Shown piece after piece: positions 1 to 9,330 of a stretch of DNA of 64,000 nucleotides. The position numbers and the translations under genes are program-made. Origin of the DNA: Phreatobacter sp. (lineage in GTDB: Bacteria > Pseudomonadota > Alphaproteobacteria > Rhizobiales > Phreatobacteraceae); contig NZ_JAEULY010000019.1 of assembly GCF_016793595.1 (NCBI RefSeq), positions 94,007-158,006 of the forward strand, in the 5' to 3' direction. The notes beneath the pieces are model-generated. The model had not been told where the DNA came from, made no database searches, and worked only from the letters and a program-made list of their open reading frames with translations. Within the stretch, counting starts at the first letter, position 1, and each line of letters opens with the position of its first letter.

Positions 1-654
1 AAGGCGCGGGCGTCCGATCTCGCCCGACAGGCCGGAAATCTCGAACTTTTGATCGGCCGCATGGAGACCGAGATCTCGGCGGCCCAGCGCGCGGCGGACG
101 CTGCCCGCACCACCGTCATCGCCCGCGGGGCCACGGCGACCGACCGGCGCCAGCAGATGGCCGCCCTGCAGAACGCCGCCCGCATGACCCCCGCAATGCC
201 CTTCGAGCAGGCGCGGGGCCGGCTCGGCATACCGGTTCTGGGCGTCCGGCTACGCGATTTCGGCGCTCCCGACGGCCATGGCGGCACCGAACGCGGCCAG
301 TCCTTCGCCACACGCCCCGGAGCTTCGGTGACGGCCCCCTCGGACGGCTGGGTCGTCTATTCGGGGCCGTTCCGCACCTATGGACAACTCTTGATCCTGA
401 ATGCCGGCGGCGGGTATCATGTGGTTCTTGCAGGTATGGACAGGATCACCGTGGATCTCGGCCAGTTCGTGCTGGCGGGCGAGGCGGTCGGCGTGATGGG
501 CAACGCTCCGCCTCCCACCTCGGCAGTCACGACCGGTTCCTCGCAGCCGGTGCTCTACGTCGAATTTCGCAAGGATGGGTCGAATGTCGACCCCGCGCCT
601 TGGTGGTCCCCGCGGACACCCGGCGTCCAGGCCAATGAAAGGGTTCGCGGATGA
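1..654 (+). CDS. envC: Murein hydrolase activator EnvC, C-terminal part (partial)
   Basis: The frame is open from base 1, so the 5' part lies outside the window and 217 codons are visible. The first visible stretch is helical and rich in Ala, Arg and Gln, like the end of a coiled coil. A LytM/peptidase M23-like domain follows, with RPGASVTAPSDGWVVYSGP and later GGYHVVLAG. The zinc-binding His/Asp of active M23 endopeptidases are not evident: the first site reads RGQSFATRPG. This fits the degenerate LytM domain of EnvC, which activates periplasmic amidases during cell division rather than cutting peptidoglycan itself. The stop codon overlaps the ctpA start (ATGATG), and this envC-ctpA order is common in Hyphomicrobiales. 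A catalytic M23 peptidase is less likely. Confidence 0.85.
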   Translation, partial: KARASDLARQAGNLELLIGRMETEISAAQRAADAARTTVIARGATATDRRQQMAALQNAARMTPAMPFEQARGRLGIPVLGVRLRDFGAPDGHGGTERGQSFATRPGASVTAPSDGWVVYSGPFRTYGQLLILNAGGGYHVVLAGMDRITVDLGQFVLAGEAVGVMGNAPPPTSAVTTGSSQPVLYVEFRKDGSNVDPAPWWSPRTPGVQANERVRG

Positions 655-2069
655 TGCGCAAAGCTTCGATCCTTCTCGCAGGGGCCGCCATGGGGGCGCT
701 CGCGACCGTGGCGGTCACGCAGCCCCGGGCCATCCTCGGGATGGACGCCAATGCCGCGGCTTCCGACACCTACCGCCACATCAACCTGTTCGGCGACATC
801 TTCGAGCGCGTGCGCACCGACTATGTCGAGAAGCCGGATGACGCCAAGCTGATCGAGGCGGCGATCAACGGCATGCTGACCTCGCTCGACCCGCATTCGA
901 GCTTCATGGACGCGCGCAACTTCCGCGACATGCAGGTGCAGACGCGCGGCGAGTTCGGCGGCCTCGGCATCGAGGTCACCCAGGAAGAGGGCCTGATCAA
1001 GGTCGTCTCGCCGATCGACGACACGCCGGCCTCCAAGGCGGGCATTCTCGCCAATGACATCATCACCCACATCGACAACGAGCCGATTCAGGGCCTCACC
1101 CTGCAGCAGGCGGTCGAAAAGATGCGTGGCCCGGTGGGCTCCAAGATCACCATCCGCGTCAACCGCGCCGGCACCCCGCCGCGCGACATCGAGATCACCC
1201 GCGACCGCATCGTGATCCGCGCCGTCCGCCACCAGATCCTGGGCGACGATGTCGGCTATGTCCGCGTCACGCAGTTCAACGAGCAGACGACCGAGAGCCT
1301 CCGGCGCGCGATCGAGGACATCAAGGCCAAGGTGCCGGCCGACAAGCTGCGCGGCTATGTGCTCGACCTGCGCCTCAATCCGGGTGGCCTGCTCGACCAG
1401 TCGATCTCGGTCTCCGACGCCTTCCTCGAGCGCGGCGAGATCGTCTCGACCCGCGGCCGCAATGCCGAGGAAACGCAGCGCTGGAACGCCCGCTCGGGCG
1501 ACCTGACCGGCGGCAAGCCGGTCATCGTGCTGATCAACGGCGGTTCGGCCTCGGCCTCCGAGATCGTTGCCGGCGCGCTGCAGGACCACCGTCGCGCGAC
1601 GGTGCTCGGCACGCGCTCCTTCGGCAAGGGCTCGGTGCAGACCATCATCCCGCTCGGCAGCCAGGGCGCGCTGCGCCTGACCACGGCGCGCTACTACACG
1701 CCGTCCGGCCGCTCGATCCAGGCCCGCGGCATCGACCCGGACATCGTGCTCGAACAGCCGGTGCCGGAGGAGCTGCGCGCCCAGGCCCAGGCCACCGAGC
1801 GCCGCAGCGAAGCGGGCCTGCGCGGCCATCTGCGCAATCAGGGCGGCGAGAGCAACGAGGTGCGTTCGCCGACCGAGGTCTATGTGCCGCGCGAGCAGAA
1901 GGACGACATGCAGATCAAGCGCGCGCTCGAACTGCTGCGCGGCGAGGCGACCGATCCGGCCTTCCCGCCGAGCCAGCGCGCCGCAGCCGCGCCGGCAGCG
2001 GGCGCGACGCCGGCCGCTCCGACGACGCCCGCGGCCCCTGCTGCTCCGGCTCCCGCGCCGTCCCGCTAA
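651..2069 (+). CDS. ctpA: S41 family C-terminal processing peptidase CtpA
   Basis: This 472-residue periplasmic serine protease trims or degrades proteins from their C-termini. Residues 1-25 form a signal or anchor sequence. A PDZ domain lies at about 95-180 (GEFGGLGIEV then PASKAGILANDII). The S41 core contains GGSASASEI, with Ser301 as predicted nucleophile, and FGKGSVQ, with Lys326 as general base; the 25-residue spacing matches Prc and the D1 protease. The last 40 residues are a low-complexity Ala/Pro tail. The start ATG overlaps the envC stop, implying translational coupling. A strong terminator follows at 2101-2130. Confidence 0.95.
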   Translation: MMRKASILLAGAAMGALATVAVTQPRAILGMDANAAASDTYRHINLFGDIFERVRTDYVEKPDDAKLIEAAINGMLTSLDPHSSFMDARNFRDMQVQTRGEFGGLGIEVTQEEGLIKVVSPIDDTPASKAGILANDIITHIDNEPIQGLTLQQAVEKMRGPVGSKITIRVNRAGTPPRDIEITRDRIVIRAVRHQILGDDVGYVRVTQFNEQTTESLRRAIEDIKAKVPADKLRGYVLDLRLNPGGLLDQSISVSDAFLERGEIVSTRGRNAEETQRWNARSGDLTGGKPVIVLINGGSASASEIVAGALQDHRRATVLGTRSFGKGSVQTIIPLGSQGALRLTTARYYTPSGRSIQARGIDPDIVLEQPVPEELRAQAQATERRSEAGLRGHLRNQGGESNEVRSPTEVYVPREQKDDMQIKRALELLRGEATDPAFPPSQRAAAAPAAGATPAAPTTPAAPAAPAPAPSR

Positions 2070-2100
2070 CGGCTTCGGCCCGGACCGGCAGACATTCCAG

Positions 2101-2130
2101 ACCCCCGGTCAGCAATGGCCGGGGGTTTTC
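2101..2130 (+). terminator. Rho-independent terminator after envC-ctpA
   Basis: ACCCCCGG at 2101-2108 pairs with CCGGGGGT at 2119-2126 around a 10-nt loop, and the stem runs into TTTTC. It lies 31 bp after the ctpA stop and just ahead of the hydratase start, so it separates the two transcription units. Confidence 0.8.
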
Positions 2131-2157
2131 TCAACCCCGACCCCTTGCTGCCTCGCC

Positions 2158-2976
2158 ATGTCCCTCTCTTCGTCGCAGACCGCCCTGTTCGCCGACACGG
2201 TGCTGTCGGCCTACCGCTCGGGCCGCCAGATCGCGCCCCTGAGCACCACGGAGCCGACTTTCACCGTCCGCGACGGCGAGAGGGTCGCCCATGAGGTCGC
2301 ACGCCGTCGCGTCGCCGCCGGCGAGCGGATCATCGGCCGGAAGATCGGCTTCACCAACCGCACCATCTGGGACGAGTACAAGGTCTATTCGCCGATCTGG
2401 GGACCGGTCTATGACACGACGTTCCGGGATGTGTCCGGCCCGGCGGAGGCGGCCATCGGCCACCTCGTCGAGCCGCGCATCGAACCGGAGATCATCCTCG
2501 GCTTCACGGGCCCGGTGACGGCGGCCATGGACGACCGCGCCATCCTCGGCGCGGTCGGCTGGGTCGCGCACGGCTTCGAGATCGTGCAGTCGCTGTTTCC
2601 CGGCTGGATCTTCCAGGGCTCCGACTGCCAGGCGGCCTTCGGGCTGCACGGCGCGCTGTTCTGCGGGCCGCGGACGCCGGTGGGCGGCGATCCCGGCCGC
2701 TGGCTGGAGGCGCTCAGCACCTTCGCCATCACCATTGCCCGCAACGGCGAGACACTCGACCGGGGCGTCGCGGCCAATGTGCTGGATGGGCCGCTCTCGG
2801 CGACCCGCCATCTCGCGGGCGTGCTCGAAGCCGACCCGCAGGCGACGCCGATCGGCGCGGGCGAGATCATCACCACCGGCACGGTGACGCGCGCGTTTCC
2901 CATCGCGCCCGGCGAGGAATGGTCGACCACGGTGGAGGGCATCGACGTCCAGCCGATGCGCCTCGCGCTGGTCTGA
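2158..2976 (+). CDS. 2-keto-4-pentenoate hydratase-like protein (FAH superfamily)
   Basis: A 272-residue protein of the fumarylacetoacetate hydrolase superfamily, closest in layout to MhpD-type hydratases, which add water to 2-hydroxy-2,4-dienoates in aromatic meta-cleavage pathways. The N-terminal part has GERIIGRKIGFTN. The motif EPRIEPEIILGF, at about 100-111, carries the acidic metal-ligand pattern. The C-terminal part includes GAGEIITTGT, typical of the family. The frame is open further upstream, but that stretch overlaps ctpA out of frame. I take ATG 2158 because it lies just beyond the terminator and opens family-like sequence. No other aromatic-degradation gene is nearby, so the substrate is unknown. 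Confidence 0.82.
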   Translation: MSLSSSQTALFADTVLSAYRSGRQIAPLSTTEPTFTVRDGERVAHEVARRRVAAGERIIGRKIGFTNRTIWDEYKVYSPIWGPVYDTTFRDVSGPAEAAIGHLVEPRIEPEIILGFTGPVTAAMDDRAILGAVGWVAHGFEIVQSLFPGWIFQGSDCQAAFGLHGALFCGPRTPVGGDPGRWLEALSTFAITIARNGETLDRGVAANVLDGPLSATRHLAGVLEADPQATPIGAGEIITTGTVTRAFPIAPGEEWSTTVEGIDVQPMRLALV

Positions 2977-2981
2977 ACGGA

Positions 2982-4775
2982 TCAGGTCTCGACCATCGCG
3001 CGCGGCGGCTTGCGGTCGCCCTCGCTGCCGGCCATGAACTGCGCCTTGGCGAGGTTGGCGAAGACGCCGCCCTGCGCCACCAGTTCCTCGAACGTGCCGC
3101 TCTCGATGACGCGGCCCTGATCGAAAACGAGGATGCGCGTTGCGTGCCGGATGGTGGCGAGACGGTGGGCGATGACGAAGGTCGTGCGTCCCTTCATCAC
3201 CTCTTCCAGCGCCGCCTGCAGCTTCTGCTCGGTGGTGGCGTCGAGCGCCGAGGTCGCCTCGTCGAGGATCAGCACGGGCGGGTCCTTGAGGAGCGCGCGC
3301 GCGATGGACAGGCGCTGGCGCTCGCCGCCCGACAGCGAACGGCCGCGTTCGGCGACCTCGGTGTCGAGCCCGTCCGGCTGACGCTTGAGGAAGTCCATCG
3401 CCTGCGCCCGCTCGCAGGCCTGCCAGATCTCGTCGTCGGTCGCCTCGGGGCGGCCCACCTGCAGGTTCTCCTTGATCGTCCGCGCGAACAGCATCGGCTC
3501 CTGGAACACGACGCCGATATTGCGACGGAGCGAGACCAGCGTGATGTCGCGGATATCGTGACCGTCCATGGTGACGCGGCCGGATTGCGGATCGAAGACG
3601 CGGTGGAGCAGCGACAAGGTCGTGGACTTGCCCGAACCGGTCGAGCCGACCAGCGCGATGGTGTCGCCGGGCTGCGCGACGAAGGAGAGGTCCGCCACCG
3701 CCGCGCGCTTGCCGTCATAGGAGAAGGAGACGTTCTCGAAGGCCACCGTGCCGGCGACACGGCCGATATCGACGGCGTTCGGCCGATCGTGGACCTGCGG
3801 GGTGGTATCGATGACCTCGAAGAAGTCCTTGATCTTCGGGCCTTCGAGGAAGACGGCGTTGATGAAACCGACCAGCGCCTCCAGCTTGCCGATCAGCATG
3901 GTGGCGAAGCCCATGAAGGTGACGATCTCGCCGATGGTGGCGAGGCCGTTGATGTGCAGCCAGGTGCCGATCAGGAAGATCGACAGCACCGTCAGCGTCG
4001 CCGAGGCGCGCGAGGCGACCGCCGCGATGGCCCACCACGACAGAACCGGAATCTGCGCGGCGAGCAGCGCGTCGATGGTCGCGCGCATGGCGCGGACCTC
4101 GGCTTCGACGCGCGTGAAGGACTGGATCACCGGCACGTTGCCGAGAGCGTCGGTCGCCCGCTCCGCGAGGGCGTTGTGATATTCCTGAACCTTGCCCTGA
4201 AGGCTCTCCGTCCGCCGCAGCACCCAGCTGGTCAGGATGAAGAAGAAGAACACCATCACCACCAGGACCGAGCCGAGCCGCCAGTTCACCCAGAGCGAGA
4301 CGGGGACCAGGATCACCAGCGCGATCATCGAGGCGCAATGCTCGCGCAGGAACGACAGCAGCAGCCAGGCCATGGCGTTCGAGCCTTCGAGCATCTGCTT
4401 GAGCAGGCGGCCCGAATGCGCGCCGGAATGGTAGCTGAGCGGCAGGTTCAGCACGTGCTCGAAGAAATGCTGCATGAAGGCGAGGCGCCGGCGATGCGAC
4501 ATGCGGTCGGCATGGAGCGCGACCAGGACGCCGGCGGCGATGGTGAACAGGCCGAACACAACCCAGGCCGTCACCAGCGGCAGGATCTCGGACCAGGTCA
4601 CCGTGCGCCCCCGCGCCTGCGCGCCCGTGAGCGCATCGATGATCCGCCCGAACAGGATCGGCTCGGCGAACATGATGCAGGCAAGCGCGATGTTGCAGAG
4701 GAGCAGGACCATGCCGAGGCGCTGCTCGGGCCCGAGTTGCCGCAGCACGCGCCAGTAGACTTTCAGGAGTGACAT
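2982..4775 (-). CDS. ndvA: ABC exporter, fused permease and ATPase (glucan exporter NdvA/ChvA-like)
   Basis: A 597-residue half-size exporter with a six-helix membrane domain (about 1-315) fused to an ATPase domain. Walker A is GSTGSGKST at 377-385. The signature [16 protein letters not shown], the Walker B region [12 protein letters not shown] and the H-loop IAHRLATI are all intact. The N-terminus ([17 protein letters not shown], then [13 protein letters not shown]) resembles the cyclic beta-1,2-glucan exporters NdvA/ChvA of rhizobia and agrobacteria, but membership is judged by eye. A GAGG ribosome-binding site lies about 7 nt ahead of the ATG. No glucan synthase (NdvB) is in the window. 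It may instead export another glycan or a lipid. Confidence 0.82.
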   Translation of the reverse strand: MSLLKVYWRVLRQLGPEQRLGMVLLLCNIALACIMFAEPILFGRIIDALTGAQARGRTVTWSEILPLVTAWVVFGLFTIAAGVLVALHADRMSHRRRLAFMQHFFEHVLNLPLSYHSGAHSGRLLKQMLEGSNAMAWLLLSFLREHCASMIALVILVPVSLWVNWRLGSVLVVMVFFFFILTSWVLRRTESLQGKVQEYHNALAERATDALGNVPVIQSFTRVEAEVRAMRATIDALLAAQIPVLSWWAIAAVASRASATLTVLSIFLIGTWLHINGLATIGEIVTFMGFATMLIGKLEALVGFINAVFLEGPKIKDFFEVIDTTPQVHDRPNAVDIGRVAGTVAFENVSFSYDGKRAAVADLSFVAQPGDTIALVGSTGSGKSTTLSLLHRVFDPQSGRVTMDGHDIRDITLVSLRRNIGVVFQEPMLFARTIKENLQVGRPEATDDEIWQACERAQAMDFLKRQPDGLDTEVAERGRSLSGGERQRLSIARALLKDPPVLILDEATSALDATTEQKLQAALEEVMKGRTTFVIAHRLATIRHATRILVFDQGRVIESGTFEELVAQGGVFANLAKAQFMAGSEGDRKPPRAMVET

Positions 4776-4863
4776 CAGGCGCCTCGGTCGTTCGCGGGCC
4801 CTGCCCGCTTCATGCCCTGTGAAACATGCCGTTCAACGCGCCGCAAGGGCTGCGGTTTCCCGC

Positions 4864-6057
4864 TCAGAACGGGCGCCCCGCGCCGGGCCCCGGCAGGCCG
4901 AGATGGGCCGAGACTGTTGCCGCGATGTCGGCAAAGGACTCCCGGTCGCCGATAGACCCCGCCGGCTGGCCGGGACCGAAGGCGAGGATGGGCACGTGCT
5001 CGCGCGTGTGATCGGAGCCCGGATAAGTCGGATCGCAGCCGTGATCGGCCGTGACGAATACGAGGTCGCCCGGCTTCAGGCGTTGCCGCAACTCCGGCAG
5101 CCAGCCGTCGAACGCCATCAGCGCCCGCCCATAGCCTTCGGGATCGCGGCGATGGCCATAGAGCGAGTCGAAATCGATGAAATTCGCCATCAGCAACCCG
5201 CCGTCGCGCAACCGGTCGAGGGCCGCAAGCGTCGCCGCGCCGATGGCCGCGTTGCCGTTAGCCTTCACCTCCTCGCCCGTGCCGATATGGGCAAAGATGT
5301 CGCCGATCTTGCCGACGGTGACGACATGCCGCCCGGCGTCGGCGGCGATCTGGAGAAGCGTCGGTGCCGGCGGCGCAACGGCATAGTCGCGGCGGTTGCC
5401 GGTGCGGACGAAATCCGTGGCGCCGGATCCGACGAAGGGCCGCGCGATCACCCGCCCGATACCGAGCGGATCGACCAGACGCCGCGCGATCAGGCAGAGC
5501 TGGTAAAGCCGCTGAAGCCCGAACGCCTCCTCGTGCGCCGCGATCTGCAAGACGGAATCGGCGGACGTGTAGAGGATCGGCCTGCCGGTCCGCACATGCT
5601 CCTCGCCGAGTTCGGCGATAATCTCCGTACCCGAGGCGTGCTTGTCGCCAAGAATGCCAGGAAGCCGCCCTTCACGGATGATCGCCTCGGTCAGATCAGT
5701 CGGAAAGCTGGGCTCGGTGCTCGGGAAATAGCCCCAGTCGAAAGTGACCGGCACGCCCGCGATCTCCCAGTGTCCGGACGGCGTGTCCTTGCCGCGCGAC
5801 GTCTCGACGCCGAACCCGAAGCGGCCCCTTGGCGGGCCGGCGATCTCGAGCCCCGGTGGAACCCGTCCCGTCGACTGTCGCGCCGCCTCGCCTAGGCCCA
5901 GTGCCGCGAGGTTCGGCAGCGCGAAGGGCATCCCGGTCGCGGCGAACCACTCCGCGACATGGCCGAGCGTGTCCGCGCCAGCGTCGCCGTAGGCGGCCGC
6001 GTCGGCACTGGCGCCGATGCCGGCCGAATCGAGGACGATGACGATGGCGCGGGCCAT
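4864..6057 (-). CDS. deoB: Phosphopentomutase
   Basis: DeoB interconverts (deoxy)ribose 1-phosphate and 5-phosphate, linking nucleoside phosphorolysis to central metabolism. It has 397 residues, the normal length. The N-terminal VLDSAGIGA carries the first metal aspartate. [11 protein letters not shown] contains the phosphorylated residue position, Ser in this subgroup. [10 protein letters not shown] and DHTREHVP supply the C-terminal metal ligands of the alkaline-phosphatase fold. It is the last gene of the nucleoside operon and starts 3 bp after the deoA stop. Confidence 0.96.
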   Translation of the reverse strand: MARAIVIVLDSAGIGASADAAAYGDAGADTLGHVAEWFAATGMPFALPNLAALGLGEAARQSTGRVPPGLEIAGPPRGRFGFGVETSRGKDTPSGHWEIAGVPVTFDWGYFPSTEPSFPTDLTEAIIREGRLPGILGDKHASGTEIIAELGEEHVRTGRPILYTSADSVLQIAAHEEAFGLQRLYQLCLIARRLVDPLGIGRVIARPFVGSGATDFVRTGNRRDYAVAPPAPTLLQIAADAGRHVVTVGKIGDIFAHIGTGEEVKANGNAAIGAATLAALDRLRDGGLLMANFIDFDSLYGHRRDPEGYGRALMAFDGWLPELRQRLKPGDLVFVTADHGCDPTYPGSDHTREHVPILAFGPGQPAGSIGDRESFADIAATVSAHLGLPGPGAGRPF

Positions 6058-6060
6058 GGC

Positions 6061-7386
6061 TCAGCCCGTGATCCGGGCCTGGACCAGCGCGCCAATGACC
6101 GCGCCGCCCGCGCCGAGGGTCACGGCCTTCGCGATCATCGCCGCAGCCGCATCGAAACCCGCCTCGTCACGGGCATGGATCATCGCCAATGGCTGGCCGG
6201 GTTCGACCGCATCTCCGAGCGCGACGATGTCGGTGAGCCCCACGGCGTGATCGACGGGGTCGGCGGCGCGCGTGCGCCCGCCGCCGAGCGCCACCACGCT
6301 CATGCCCACGGCGCGGGTATCGACCTTCGTCACCACGCCGGCCTTGTCGGCCAGAACCGGCCGCACCAGCGGCGCGCGCGGCAGATGCTTGTCGGGGTGT
6401 TCCATCAGATCGGCGGGGCCGCCAAGCGCCGTCACCATCTGCTGGAAGATCTCGGCGGCGCGGCCATTGGCGAGCACGCGCTCCAGCTTGCCCAGCGCGG
6501 TATCGAGATCGGGCGCGAGCTTGCCGAGCACCAGCAGTTCGGAGGCGAGCGCCATGGTCACGCCATGCAGGCGGCTCTCGCGATAACGGCCTTCGAGATA
6601 GTCGACGGTCCAGCGCACCTCCACCGCATTGCCGGCGGCGTTGGCCAGCGGCTGGTCCATCGGCGTCACCAGCGCGACCGTGGGCAGGCCCGCGCCGCCC
6701 GCGACCGCCGCGATGCTCTCGGCAAGTTCCTTCGAGCGCGGAAACTCCGGCATGAAGGCGCCGGAGCCGGTCTTCACGTCCATCACCAGCCCGTCGAGCC
6801 CGGCGGCAAGCTTCTTCGACAGGATCGAGGACGTCAGAAGCGGAATGGTCTCGACCGTCGCGGTCACATCGCGCACGCCGTAGATGACCTTGTCGGCGGG
6901 GGCGAGATCGGCGGTCTGCCCGATGATCGCGCAGCCGATATCGCGCACGGTGCGCCGGAACAGATCGCGGTCGGGCGTCGCATTGTAGCCGGGGATCGAT
7001 TCCAGCTTGTCGAGCGTGCCCCCGGTATGGCCGAGGCCACGGCCGGAGATCATCGGGACGAAACCGCCCGCCGCCGCGACCATCGGCGCGAGCATGAGCG
7101 AGACCACGTCGCCGACGCCGCCGGTCGAATGCTTGTCGAGGACGGGACCCGGCAGGTTCAGGTCGCGCCAGTCCAGCGTCACGCCGGAGCGGACCATGGC
7201 CTGCGTCAGCGCCACGCGCTCGGGCATGGCCATGCCGCGAAAGAACACCGCCATGCAGAAGGCGGCGACCTGCGCGTCGGTCACCGTGCCCTCGCCGATT
7301 CCGGCGACGAAACCGGCGATGGCTTCGTCCGACAGCCTGCCGCCGTCGCGCTTCTCGCGGATGATCTCCTGCGGGATGAAGGTCAT
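6061..7386 (-). CDS. deoA: Thymidine phosphorylase
   Basis: This 441-residue pyrimidine nucleoside phosphorylase splits thymidine or deoxyuridine with phosphate to the base and deoxyribose 1-phosphate. The signature KHSTGGVGD is at 85-93 and GRGLGHTGGTLDKLE follows. The phosphate-binding DVKTGSGAFM and the C-terminal GGGR region are present. The frame is open further upstream, but ATG 7386 is the right start: it opens family sequence (MTFIPQEIIREKRDG) and overlaps the deoC stop as ATGA. Its product, deoxyribose 1-phosphate, is the substrate of DeoB encoded next. Confidence 0.95.
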   Translation of the reverse strand: MTFIPQEIIREKRDGGRLSDEAIAGFVAGIGEGTVTDAQVAAFCMAVFFRGMAMPERVALTQAMVRSGVTLDWRDLNLPGPVLDKHSTGGVGDVVSLMLAPMVAAAGGFVPMISGRGLGHTGGTLDKLESIPGYNATPDRDLFRRTVRDIGCAIIGQTADLAPADKVIYGVRDVTATVETIPLLTSSILSKKLAAGLDGLVMDVKTGSGAFMPEFPRSKELAESIAAVAGGAGLPTVALVTPMDQPLANAAGNAVEVRWTVDYLEGRYRESRLHGVTMALASELLVLGKLAPDLDTALGKLERVLANGRAAEIFQQMVTALGGPADLMEHPDKHLPRAPLVRPVLADKAGVVTKVDTRAVGMSVVALGGGRTRAADPVDHAVGLTDIVALGDAVEPGQPLAMIHARDEAGFDAAAAMIAKAVTLGAGGAVIGALVQARITG

Positions 7387-8138
7387 GCCGCACCTCCCGC
7401 CGCCGTGAGCAGAACGTCGAGCAGGCCGGACGCACCGAAGCGGAACGTGTCGGGCGTCGCCCAGTCCGGACCCATCCTCCGGTCGGCAAGGTCGAGATAG
7501 GCGCGCGCATCGGCGAGCGTGCGGATGCCGCCCGAGGGCTTGATGCCGACCCGCCGGCCAGAGGCGGCGATCTCGTCCAGCATGATCGCCACGGCCTCGG
7601 GGGTCGCGGAGGTCTGGGTCTTGCCGGTCGAGGTCTTGATGAAGTCGGCGCCGGTGCCAATGGCGATGCGCGCGGCTTCCCGGATCAGGTCGGGGGTTTT
7701 CAGCTCGCCGGTTTCGAGGATCGTCTTCAGCGTGCGGGTCGGCGGCACCGAGGCGCGAACCGCGCCGAGCAGAGCGCCGACCACCTCGCGCCGGCCAGCG
7801 GCGAGCGCCCGCCACGGCAGCACCAGATCGATCTCGTCGGCGCCGTCGAGCAGGGCGTAGCGCGCCTCGTCGGCCGCGCCCATCACGTCATCGTCGCCGG
7901 CGGGGAAGTTGACGACCGTGGCGACCTTGACCGGCACGCCCTTCAGGAGACGCCGCGCCTGCGGCACGAATCCGGCCCACAGGCAGACGGCCGCGACCGG
8001 GCCCGCAGGCGTTGCGGCGCGCGCGCAGAGCTTTTCCACGCCCGCCTCGTCGAGCCCGTTGGAGAGGTCGGTCAGGTCGAGCAGCGCAATGGCGCGGCGG
8101 GCAAGGTCTGAATCGCTCATCGAACTGGCATCGGTCAT
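7383..8138 (-). CDS. deoC: Deoxyribose-phosphate aldolase
   Basis: DeoC cleaves 2-deoxyribose 5-phosphate to glyceraldehyde 3-phosphate and acetaldehyde, the last step of deoxynucleoside catabolism. The 251-residue TIM-barrel protein has the Schiff-base lysine Lys168 in FIKTSTGK and the second active-site lysine Lys200 in GIKPSGGIRT. The aspartate of DEIDLVLPW at about 101-109 matches the proton-relay region. It overlaps both neighbours by 4 bp (ATGA). An internal Met at residue 7 is a possible alternative start. Confidence 0.95.
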   Translation of the reverse strand: MTDASSMSDSDLARRAIALLDLTDLSNGLDEAGVEKLCARAATPAGPVAAVCLWAGFVPQARRLLKGVPVKVATVVNFPAGDDDVMGAADEARYALLDGADEIDLVLPWRALAAGRREVVGALLGAVRASVPPTRTLKTILETGELKTPDLIREAARIAIGTGADFIKTSTGKTQTSATPEAVAIMLDEIAASGRRVGIKPSGGIRTLADARAYLDLADRRMGPDWATPDTFRFGASGLLDVLLTAAGGAA

Positions 8139-8932
8139 GCGGCAAGCCTTGCAAGGAAGCCTCGGATCACCGCCTCCATGGCGGCGGCCCCCTGATGGGC
8201 CACAGCCTTGGTCTCGGCGTGCGAGGGCGCATGCGCCGCCATGCCGGCGGCATAGTTGGTGATCATCGACAAGGCCGCGACGGGGAGACCCGCATGGCGC
8301 GCCAGGATCACCTCCGGAACTGTCGACATGCCCACCGCATCCGCGCCGAGGCCACGCAGCGCGCGGATCTCGGCCGGCGTCTCGAAGCTCGGCCCGGTCA
8401 CCCAGACATAGACGCCCTCGTGCAGTGCGATGCGCGCGGCGGCCGCGCCATGGGCGAGGGCGGTGCGCAGGCCGGGGTCGTAGGCGTCGTTCATCGGCAC
8501 GAAACTGGCGTCGCCGGAGAGGCCAACCAGCGGATTCGGTCCGAACAGGCTGATATGATCCTCGATCGCCATGATGCTGCCCGGCGGCATGTCGGCCCTC
8601 AGCGAACCCGCGGAATTGGTCAGCAGCAGGGCGCCGACGCCAAGGTCGGCAAAAGCGTCGATGGCGGGCTTCATCGCGCGGGGATCGCCGCGCTCGTAGG
8701 TGTGAACGCGTCCCTGCATCATCGCCACGCGCCGGCCCTCCAGCGTCCCGATCACCAGCCGCCCGGCATGGCCGGTGACGCCGGAAAGTGGAAAGCCGGG
8801 CAGGTCGGCATAGGCGATGGCGACCGGCGTCTCGACCGCCTCGGCCAGCGGCCCGAGCCCGGTGCCGAGCACGACCGCGCAGTCGATCGGCGTATCGCCG
8901 GCAATGGCGCGGATGGTGGCGGCGGCGCTCAT
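8135..8932 (-). CDS. Purine nucleoside phosphorylase (trimeric, PNP family 2)
   Basis: This enzyme splits purine (deoxy)nucleosides with phosphate to the free base and (deoxy)ribose 1-phosphate. The 265-residue length and motifs match the trimeric PunA/human-PNP type, not hexameric DeoD: VVLGTGLG near the N-terminus, GRVHTYERG, LLTNSAGSLR, GPSFETPAEIRALRGLGADAVGMS and ITNYAAGM. It overlaps cdd and deoC by 4 bp on each side. The sugar phosphates it makes feed DeoB and DeoC of the same operon. Base preference (inosine/guanosine or adenosine) cannot be settled by eye. Confidence 0.93.
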   Translation of the reverse strand: MSAAATIRAIAGDTPIDCAVVLGTGLGPLAEAVETPVAIAYADLPGFPLSGVTGHAGRLVIGTLEGRRVAMMQGRVHTYERGDPRAMKPAIDAFADLGVGALLLTNSAGSLRADMPPGSIMAIEDHISLFGPNPLVGLSGDASFVPMNDAYDPGLRTALAHGAAAARIALHEGVYVWVTGPSFETPAEIRALRGLGADAVGMSTVPEVILARHAGLPVAALSMITNYAAGMAAHAPSHAETKAVAHQGAAAMEAVIRGFLARLAA

Positions 8933-9330
8933 GCGAGATTGTCCGGGCCGAACGAGTGCGGCAGCAGCTCGCCGAGCGTGAAGCTGCGCCGGATGCCCTG
9001 CGGCCCCGCGATATGAATCGCGGCCATGTCGGGCGCGAATTCGCGCAGGCGCTGCCGGCAGGCGCCGCAGGGTGTGCAGAGCGGCTCGCCGTCGCCGACC
9101 ACCAGCACCTCGGTTATCGCCCGGTCGCCGCCGAGCACCATGGCGGCGATGGCGCCGGCCTCCGCGCAGGTGCCGACGGGATAGGCGGCGTTCTCGACAT
9201 TGGCGCCCGCATAGAGCCGGCCCGAGACCGCGCGCACCACCGCGCCGACCCGGAAGCGCGAATGCGGCGCATAGGCCGCCGCCTGCGCCTGTCTCGCCAT
9301 CGCAAACATCTCGTCGAGATCGGCGCTCAC
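8929..9330 (-). CDS. cdd: Cytidine deaminase
   Basis: Cdd converts (deoxy)cytidine to (deoxy)uridine, preparing it for the pyrimidine phosphorylase. The 133-residue protein is of the small homotetrameric type. The zinc ligands are Cys55 in TCAEAGA, with the catalytic Glu57, and Cys88 and Cys91 in PCGACRQ. I place the start at GTG 9330 because GTGA overlaps the stop of the upstream permease gene, matching the rest of the operon. The frame stays open far upstream only because the permease gene is GC-rich. A later in-frame ATG would remove conserved residues. Confidence 0.93.
   Translation of the reverse strand: MSADLDEMFAMARQAQAAAYAPHSRFRVGAVVRAVSGRLYAGANVENAAYPVGTCAEAGAIAAMVLGGDRAITEVLVVGDGEPLCTPCGACRQRLREFAPDMAAIHIAGPQGIRRSFTLGELLPHSFGPDNLA

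Noticed and set aside
2919..4772. A 617-codon plus-strand frame opposite the ABC exporter
   Set aside because: It is antisense to a gene with full ABC motifs and its translation is low-complexity Arg/Glu/Asp/His, typical of shadows in high-GC DNA.
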